NCBI GenBank assembly: GCA_013002625.1
Contig: JABDJE010000197.1
Coordinates: forward strand, 1 to 7,494
Source of the DNA: Saprospiraceae bacterium
GTDB taxonomy: Bacteria > Bacteroidota > Bacteroidia > Chitinophagales > Saprospiraceae
Direction of reading: 5' to 3'
DNA length: 7,494 bases
Shown here piece after piece: positions 1 to 6,200 of this stretch. A model generated the notes under the pieces. That model did not search any database. It saw nothing but the letters and a program-made list of their open reading frames with translations, and was not told where the DNA came from. Each line of letters begins with the position of its first letter. Position 1 is the stretch's first letter. The position numbers and the translations under genes were made by a program.

Positions 1-2821
1 AACAACTACAGTTATTCCAGGATCTTGTCTGAATGATTTTACTATGGTTCGCACCTGGACTTTTACTGATGTTTGTGGAAATACTTCGAGTATTTCACAA
101 GTCATAACTGTTCTTGATGATACAGCACCTGTTGCTCCGGCAGCACCTTCAGACCTGGTCCTTCAATGCGCAGCTGATGTACCACCACCTAGTGCTCTTA
201 CGGCAACGGATAATTGTGATGGTCCGATCACGGTTAGTCCTACGGCTAATATCACACCTGGTAATTGTCTTAACGACTTCACTATGGTTCGTACCTGGAC
301 ATTCACCGATCTATGTGGAAATACTTCGAGTGTTTCACAAGTCATAACTGTTCTTGATGATACTGCACCTGTTGCTCCGGCACCACCAGCCGATCTGACG
401 GTTCAATGCGCAGCTGATGTACCACCACCTAGTGCTCTCACGGCAATAGATAATTGCGATGGTCCGATCACGGTTAGTCCTACGGCTAATATCACACCTG
501 GTAATTGTCTCAACGACTTTACTATGGTTCGTACCTGGACATTTACTGATGTATGTGGAAATACTTCGAGTGTTTCACAAGTCATAACTGTTCTTGATGA
601 TACAGCACCGGTTCCACCAGCACCGCCGGCTGATCTGACACTTCAATGCGCAGCTGATGTGCCACCACCTATTGATCTCACAGCCAATGATAATTGCGAT
701 GGTCCGATCACGGTTGGTCCTACGGCCAATATCACACCTGGTAGTTGTCTCAACGACTTTACTATGGTTCGTACCTGGACTTTCACCGATCTATGTGGAA
801 ATACTTCGAGTGTTTCACAAGTCATAACTATTCTTGATGATACAGCACCTGTTGCTCCGGCACCGCCGGCTGATCTGACACTGCAATGTGCAGAGGATGT
901 ACCGCCACAAGTAGATCTCACAGCAACAGATAATTGCGATGGTCCGATAACCGCAAGTCCGACAGTTAGTGTCACCCCTGGCGCTTGTCTCAACGACTTT
1001 ACGATGGTTCGTACCTGGACCTTCACCGATCTATGTGGAAACAGCAGCAGTGTGAGCCAAACCATTACAGTCTTTGATGATACCGCTCCGGTGATCACCT
1101 TCTGTCCGCCTGATATCACAGTAGAAAGCGAACCGGGAGAATGTGTGAATCTAACGGTTGATATCGGACAAGCAACCGCAACCGATAATTGTATTGGTCC
1201 AGTTACCATTACCAATGATGCACCATCCGAATATGGTTTTGGTGATACAACGGTGACTTGGACTGCCACTGACCAATGTGGAAATTCAACGAGCTGTACA
1301 CAAATAGTTACGGTTGATAAGATCAATACGATCACTACAGTAACCGTTGATCCTGTCTCGCAACAATATAGTGATCTGGTTGAATTCGAAGCTACCATTG
1401 ATCCTGGCGATTGTCCGGGTGCAGGTGGACAAGCAGCCGGAAAGGTTGAATTCTTTGTTGGCACAGAAAGTATGGGAACCACCAATCTTAATTTGGTAGG
1501 CGGTAATCTTGTAGGTACTTTGGTAGCACCTTTATTGGAAACACCATCTGATCCTTTTGATGCTTCTGATGAAGTTGGGCCAGGCCTAAAAACAGTCACA
1601 GCTGTGTTCCAGAACGTGAATACAAATTATAATGTGGCCAACGCAACGACCGATCTAACGATTACTCAGGAAGATGCTTTGGTAGATTATACGGGTCAAA
1701 CGCTTCAGGCCACGATGAGTACAAACAGTTCAGAAGCAACCGTTTCGCTTTGCGTTAACATTCAAGATATTGATGATGGCAACCGCGGTGATATCCGTAA
1801 TGCCACCATCACCTTTATGAACAGAGATAACAATACGGTCATCGCCGGACCACTTCAGGTGGCTGATCTGATATTTCCAGGAGATACAACCCTGGGTACG
1901 ATCTGCTATGACTGGAATGTTGATATAGGAAATCAGGATGCCGTAGCTTACACGGTTGGTTTTGTTATAGATAACTATTATACCAGAGATCATGCTGAAG
2001 ACAATACGGTGATCACGGTCTATAAACCTAAAGGTGACTTTATCACTGGAGGTGGATTTATCATCCCAGACAGTTCGGAAGGGGAATATGCTTCAACCGA
2101 TGGCTTGAAGACCAATTTCGGATTTAATGTGAAGTACAACAAGAAAGGCACCAAGGTTCAGGGACGTGTGAATATCATATTTAGAATCGAACAGCCTGAT
2201 GGCAGTATTAGAACCTATCAGATCAAGTCGAATGCCAAGCCAGACTTCGGGGTGGATATCTCTGATCCGGATGCGCTGTTTGCTGAATTTACATCAAAAG
2301 CCAATCTGAAGGATGTGACAGATCCGTTGAACCCGATATCACTGGGTGGTAATTTAACCTTGAAGGTTGAGATGACCGACAGGGGAGAACCTGGCGATGA
2401 GGATTCCATCGGCATCAACCTGACCAATAACAGTGGTACATTGCTGTACTCGAGCAATTGGACAGGAACATCAACTGATGAGCTGATTCTTTCGGGAGGA
2501 AATATTGTGATCCATAGTGGTTTCAGTACAATCGCTTCAGATATGCAGGAGCTAGGCGAGAATATGGTGCCTACACTAGTATTTGATGTATCAACTGATG
2601 AGAATCCGTTTGATGCTAAGGCAAGCTTGAGTTTGAACTCGACTGACCAAATAACACAGGTGACCTACTCTGTTTACGATAGCAATAATAAATTCCTGTA
2701 TTCAAAAACCTTAAAACCAGATGAGAAATTCGAATTTGGAAATGGTATCAAATCAGGTATGTATTTGGTTATTGTTCAGCAAGGAGATAATATTTCTCAA
2801 ATTAGGTTGATTAAGAAGTAA
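1..2821 (+). CDS. C-terminal part of a T9SS-exported multimodular HYR/Ig-repeat surface protein (5' end outside window)
   Basis: The frame is open from the first complete codon at base 2 to the TAA at 2819-2821, giving 939 residues; the N-terminus is missing. The ATG at 44 lies inside a repeat and is not the start. Modules in order by base: a partial repeat (2-124), four 80-residue repeats (125-1084), an HYR module beginning APVITFCPPDI (1085 to about 1320), a Big_3-like bacterial Ig domain (about 1325-1664), an unrecognised probable beta domain (about 1665-2030), a domain opening GDFITGGGFI with NFGFNVKYNKKG (about 2033-2520), and a T9SS sorting domain (about 2600-2818). The sorting domain implies export across the outer membrane and release or surface anchoring. 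No catalytic motif is visible, so an adhesive or structural role is inference; a missing N-terminal enzyme domain, as in the next gene, is possible. An intrinsic terminator follows the stop closely. Confidence 0.9.
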   Translation, partial: TTTVIPGSCLNDFTMVRTWTFTDVCGNTSSISQVITVLDDTAPVAPAAPSDLVLQCAADVPPPSALTATDNCDGPITVSPTANITPGNCLNDFTMVRTWTFTDLCGNTSSVSQVITVLDDTAPVAPAPPADLTVQCAADVPPPSALTAIDNCDGPITVSPTANITPGNCLNDFTMVRTWTFTDVCGNTSSVSQVITVLDDTAPVPPAPPADLTLQCAADVPPPIDLTANDNCDGPITVGPTANITPGSCLNDFTMVRTWTFTDLCGNTSSVSQVITILDDTAPVAPAPPADLTLQCAEDVPPQVDLTATDNCDGPITASPTVSVTPGACLNDFTMVRTWTFTDLCGNSSSVSQTITVFDDTAPVITFCPPDITVESEPGECVNLTVDIGQATATDNCIGPVTITNDAPSEYGFGDTTVTWTATDQCGNSTSCTQIVTVDKINTITTVTVDPVSQQYSDLVEFEATIDPGDCPGAGGQAAGKVEFFVGTESMGTTNLNLVGGNLVGTLVAPLLETPSDPFDASDEVGPGLKTVTAVFQNVNTNYNVANATTDLTITQEDALVDYTGQTLQATMSTNSSEATVSLCVNIQDIDDGNRGDIRNATITFMNRDNNTVIAGPLQVADLIFPGDTTLGTICYDWNVDIGNQDAVAYTVGFVIDNYYTRDHAEDNTVITVYKPKGDFITGGGFIIPDSSEGEYASTDGLKTNFGFNVKYNKKGTKVQGRVNIIFRIEQPDGSIRTYQIKSNAKPDFGVDISDPDALFAEFTSKANLKDVTDPLNPISLGGNLTLKVEMTDRGEPGDEDSIGINLTNNSGTLLYSSNWTGTSTDELILSGGNIVIHSGFSTIASDMQELGENMVPTLVFDVSTDENPFDAKASLSLNSTDQITQVTYSVYDSNNKFLYSKTLKPDEKFEFGNGIKSGMYLVIVQQGDNISQIRLIKK
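2..1084 (+). repeat. In-frame tandem array of 240-bp (80-residue) four-cysteine modules, left gene
   Basis: The units begin at the Ala codon of the 'APVAPA' motif at bases 125, 365, 605 and 845, exactly 240 bp apart with no indels; a partial unit (2-124) precedes them and is cut by the window edge. Each unit reads APVAPAPPADLTLQC, then DVPPP, LTATDNCDGPIT, PGNCLNDFTMVRTWTF, then CGNTSSVSQ and ITVLDDT. The four cysteines keep fixed spacing, so two disulfides per module are plausible. By my count units 125-364 and 365-604 differ at about 19 of 240 bases, mostly in the Pro-rich entry segment and at third codon positions. Unit 845-1084 diverges in its last third (NSSSVSQTITVF). The modules resemble HYR and related Ig-like folds of Bacteroidota exoproteins; a stalk or spacer role is inference. 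Confidence 0.93.
2600..2818 (+). other. T9SS C-terminal sorting domain (Por secretion type-A-like) of the left gene
   Basis: The last 73 residues have the usual layout of type A sorting domains: an ENPF motif near the start (NPF at bases 2603-2611), alternating beta-strand segments, a 'VYDSNNKFLYSK' turn where the family usually has a 'yd..Gk' motif, 'GIKSGMYLVIVQQ' where it has 'l..GiY.vkv', and a basic end, IRLIKK. Known role: after Sec export, T9SS recognises this domain, moves the protein across the outer membrane and normally removes the domain. It lies directly before the stop, as expected. The assignment rests on motif layout, not on a profile search. Confidence 0.85.
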
Positions 2822-2841
2822 ATTAATTTTAAAATAATTAT

Positions 2842-2874
2842 AAGAGGTGTTTATAAATTTAAACACCTCTTTTT
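2842..2874 (+). terminator. Intrinsic terminator after the left gene
   Basis: A perfect 12-bp inverted repeat (2842-2853 pairing with 2860-2871; core AGAGGTGTTT / AAACACCTCT) with a 6-base loop is followed by a T-rich run (TTTT ending at 2874, then ATATTA). It starts 20 bases after the stop at 2821. Placement and structure fit a Rho-independent terminator and suggest that the downstream gene has its own promoter. The run of T is short and overlaps the stem foot. Confidence 0.85.
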
Positions 2875-3020
2875 ATATTATAATCAATTAAAATCCAGAT
2901 AAATAGTTAATAACTTTCATGATTTATAAATATGATGCCCATTGGAATTTGTTATCTTTATGATGCTATTAATTAACATGATCTTCGTAGAGGTTAGGTT
3001 AATCCCATCTGTATATTGAA

Positions 3021-3054
3021 TTTGACTCAAACTTTATTTCCTAAATCATGTTTG
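3021..3054 (+). promoter_or_regulatory. Weak Bacteroidota-type promoter candidate for the protease gene
   Basis: TTTG at 3021-3024 is followed, after 22 bases, by CATGTTTG at 3047-3054. The Bacteroidota housekeeping consensus is a -33 TTTG/TTG and a -7 TAnnTTTG about 19-23 bases apart, so this is one mismatch (C for T) from the -7 element. If used, it would give a leader of roughly 170 bases. The region is AT-rich, so such a match could arise by chance. The elements also overlap the first inverted repeat, which could equally explain the TTTG copies. Confidence 0.22.
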
Positions 3055-3057
3055 AGT
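3025..3057 (+). promoter_or_regulatory. Inverted repeat ACTCAAAC / GTTTGAGT upstream of the protease gene
   Basis: A perfect 8-bp inverted repeat (3025-3032 and 3050-3057) is separated by 17 bases. Beyond one G/G mismatch, two more pairs can form (3022-3023 with 3059-3060). It could be a dyad operator or an RNA hairpin. No T tract follows, so it is not a terminator. Function is unknown, and chance occurrence is possible in AT-rich DNA. Confidence 0.35.
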
Positions 3058-3067
3058 GAACGTGCTT

Positions 3068-3101
3068 GGTTATGAATTTTTAGAATTAATAAATTCAAAC
3101 C
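3068..3101 (+). promoter_or_regulatory. Second hairpin-capable inverted repeat in the protease leader
   Basis: GGTT-A-TGAATTT (3068-3079) can pair with AAATTCAAACC (3091-3101), forming an 11-bp stem with one bulged A at 3072 and an 11-base loop. It begins only 11 bases after the first inverted repeat. Two consecutive stems in a leader of 100-200 bases could be a regulatory 5' UTR, but I recognise no riboswitch class here. Confidence 0.35.
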
Positions 3102-3232
3102 GGCCAAATTATGCAATCTGTTGTAACCGAATACCAGATTTCCCATTTCTTCATTTTAAGCAATTCAATCAAGCAACTGGTCGCGCTAGTCGCAACTAAT
3201 CAAATTATACTAACCAACCAATACTTTAAATC

Positions 3233-3292
3233 ATGAAAAAGTTGTCTATTATTTTTGTGCTTTTTTTTCTTTGTTCATTGAGTGCATCAGCA
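3233..3292 (+). other. Sec signal peptide of the M36 protease
   Basis: MKK is followed by a hydrophobic core rich in Leu, Ile, Phe and Val and a small-residue cleavage site SASA|Q after residue 20. Gln at +1 is very common in Bacteroidota signal peptides. The Cys at residue 14 lies within the core and is not in a lipobox, so a lipoprotein is unlikely. Confidence 0.9.
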
Positions 3293-6200
3293 CAAAAAGA
3301 AAAAACAAACAATGTAGCTAAGCATTCTACCATCTCTAGTCTAAATCAGTTTATTAAAAATAACCAAAAGGACTATATAATTACTTCAGAGCATATTAGT
3401 TCAACAAGCGGTATCAAGCATACTTATATCCGTCAAGCAATTAATGGCTTGGAAGTAGTCGGAACCGAGTCAAGCTTACACCTTGATTCCCGGAACAATG
3501 TAATTGCACAAAACATCAAAATAATTGAAAATATTGAAGCAACGATTCGTAGTTCAACACCAAGCTTATCAGCAAGACTGGCCATTCAGTCAGTTGCAGG
3601 AAAGATGGGCTATACGGTAAAGGATTTAAAACAAATAGGACCCCCTGAAGGAGTATCTCAAAAATCGCAATTCAATGATGGTGGAATTTCTAGACGTGAC
3701 ATTCCGGTTCGACTAATGTATCTATTTTCTAAAGAAAGTGGCTCGAGATTGGTTTGGGAACTGTCGATTGAGGAAATAAACTCAACTGATTTTTGGAATT
3801 TTTACGTGGATGCCGTATCGGGAGACATTCTTAGAAAAGATAACTGGACGGCCCAATGTAACATTTTGGAAGCTCATGTTCATAATGAAGAAAAATCCCC
3901 TTCTGAAATCGTGTTTCCAAATTTAAATACGAATTCATTTGTATTCAATGCTGCCGATGGTATTGGAAGTTATAAGGTTTTTGCCATGCCATTGGAAACA
4001 GCAAATCATGGGCCACGAACACTCGAGGTCAATCCGGAAAATGCGTTAGCTTCTCCTTTTGGATGGCATGATACAGATGGCATAACCGGAGCGGAATATA
4101 CCGTGACCCAAGGCAATAATGTACGCGCCTATAGATTAAGCGATGATTTTTTACCTGATGGAGGAACAGACCTGTTATTCGACTTCGCATTGGATACATC
4201 GGTGAGTCCAACCACGGAAACAGCTACCATTCGGAATGTGTCATCGTCAATTACTAATCTTTTTTATTGGAATAATATCATTCATGACGTGATCTATCAG
4301 TATGGCTTTGATGAGGCCTCAGGTAATTTTCAGGAAAATAATTATGGCAATGGAGGAGCAGGTTCAGATAGCGTCAATGCCCATGCTCAATTAGATGACC
4401 TTTGTAACGCCTTTTTCAGCACGCCTGCAGATGGTAGTAATCCAACAATGCTGATGTACTATGGTTGTAATTCAACCAATAGAGATGGATCACTTGATAA
4501 TTTTGTAGTTATTCATGAATATGCCCACGGTATTTCAAATCGTCTGACCGGAGGTGCCGCTGCAGCGAATTGTTTAATTAATAACGAACAAATGGGAGAG
4601 GGCTGGAGTGATTATTATGCCATTATGTTGACGATGACGAACAGTGATCTTGCTGCGGATGCAAGAGGAGTTGGAACCTATCTGATAGGAGAAAACCCTA
4701 CCGATTCAGGAATACGACCTACACCATATAGTACAGATTTTGCTGTTAATTCAAGTACGTATAATACCATCAAATCTGTTTCCGTCCCGCATGGAGTGGG
4801 TTATGTTTGGGCTACTATGCTTTGGGAGATGACTTGGGACTTGATTGATGTTTATGGCTTTGATCCTGATTTTTACAATGGGACGGGTGGCAACAATATT
4901 GCACTTGCGCTTGTAACAGAAGCCCTTAAATTGCAGCCCTGCAGCCCTGGTTTTATCGATGGTCGTGATGCTATTTTAGCTGCGGACCAGACCCTATATG
5001 GAGGTGAAAACCAATGTCTGATATGGGGGTCTTTTACGCGTAGAGGTCTCGGTATTAATGCTTCTCAAGGGTCATCGGGTAGTAGATCTGATGGTATAGA
5101 AGATTTTACATCTCCTGTGCCTTCGTTTACCTTGAGTTTAGATTCTATTTGTAATTCCGATGGCATTCAGACCTTAAGTGGAGGATCCACCTTAAAAGCA
5201 GGATCCTATATGGGGCCCGGTGTGTCGGATAACGGAGATGGTACATTTGACTTTGATCCAAACCTTGCCGGACCTGGCATACATACTATTACATATACAA
5301 CCACAGATTGTTCGGGTACTACGGTTACCCCTACAGACGAAATTACCGTGTCTGATGGAGACCCAATTTTAGAATGTATCGATGCTACACTAACCTTAGA
5401 TGCAAGTGGAGACGCTACATTGACCAATGCAGATGTACTAGACAATTTAACGCCTGGTACTGGTTACTCTGTTGTTGAGTCAGGTACTTTTTTACCTGAT
5501 GATATTTCAGCAATATACACAGAAGTTGCATTAGGGGATGATGACGGTATAGGCGTACCGTTAGGCTTTCCTTTTAGTTTCTTCGAAACAGAATATACAA
5601 CAGTTTACATTGCTTCTAACGGATATTTAACTTTTACAAATGCAGGGCTAAATGTATGGCAGAATACAGCTATGGGCAATGCGGCAGCGCCTAACAATGC
5701 AATTGCTGTTATGTGGGACGACCTTCGGCCAGACACTGGCTCTACAATAAGTTATGCCACTATTGGTACGGCTCCAAACAGAAGATTTGTAGTTAGTTAT
5801 GACAACATCAGGCATTATACCCCTAGCGATACGGGTTCTCAAAATACTTTCCAGGTAAAGCTTTTTGAAGGTACTGGTGTTATAGAAATTCATAGTGCTA
5901 TTATAACTAGTGATGGCGGTACCCGTACCCAAGGAATTGAGAATGCAACTGCTTCGGAGTTTTATGCAACTTCTGGTAGAAATAATACGGATTGGACTGC
6001 GACCAACGACTTCAAGGCATTTGTTCCTAATACAGGAGGACTTCCAGATAACTGTGGTAATGCGGTAACCATATCGTTAAGTCAGACAACTTTTACTTGT
6101 GACGATATTGGTGAAAATGTTGTTACTGTGACTGCCAATGATGGTGCAGGGGGTGTTAGCACTTGCGATGTAACAGTTACTGTTACAGACCCTTTATCAA

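Larger units (their letters stand above)
2875..3232. other. Gene-free AT-rich interval and probable leader of the M36 protease gene
   Basis: With the terminator this makes 411 bases between the two genes. I find no coding frame of credible length, no tRNA or rRNA and no mobile element here. The section from about 3021 to 3101 holds two hairpin-capable inverted repeats and a weak promoter-like pair, described separately. The stretch from 3102 to 3232 shows only short direct repeats (GCAACT near 3174 and 3191; AAGCAA twice near 3160-3175). No Shine-Dalgarno sequence precedes the ATG at 3233; the bases before it are A/T-rich (CTTTAAATC), which is common in this phylum. Confidence 0.6.

Noticed and set aside
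114..347. Plus-strand 77-codon open frame inside the left gene
   Set aside because: It is out of frame with the clear 939-residue coding frame, has no domain features and lies wholly within the repeats.
2..1084. Tandem repeats considered as a CRISPR or other non-coding repeat array
   Set aside because: The units are 240 bp, directly adjacent with no spacers, translate in one open frame and keep cysteine positions, so they are protein repeats.
643..1599. Long minus-strand open frame of 318 codons, plus several shorter minus-strand frames (163-345, 403-585, 7048-7386)
   Set aside because: They lie opposite the repeat arrays and recur with the 240-bp period. Their translations are simply the antisense of the conserved modules; the plus-strand frame has recognisable domains and these do not.
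3022..3047. TTGACT at 3022-3027 as a sigma-70 style -35 box
   Set aside because: No TATAAT-like hexamer lies 16-18 bases downstream, and the hexamer overlaps the inverted repeat.
3048..3059. ATG in a TAAATCATG context identical to that of the real start at 3233
   Set aside because: It reads only three codons before TGA; the shared octamer AAATCATG is short enough to be chance in AT-rich DNA.
2821..3232. Possible mobile-element junction between the two related genes
   Set aside because: There are no transposase fragments, terminal inverted repeats or target-site duplications, and the terminator and leader look ordinary.
3250..3257. TATTTTTG, an exact match to the TAnnTTTG -7 promoter element
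   Set aside because: It is inside the signal-peptide codons, downstream of the chosen start, and has no TTG/TTTG element at the right distance upstream.
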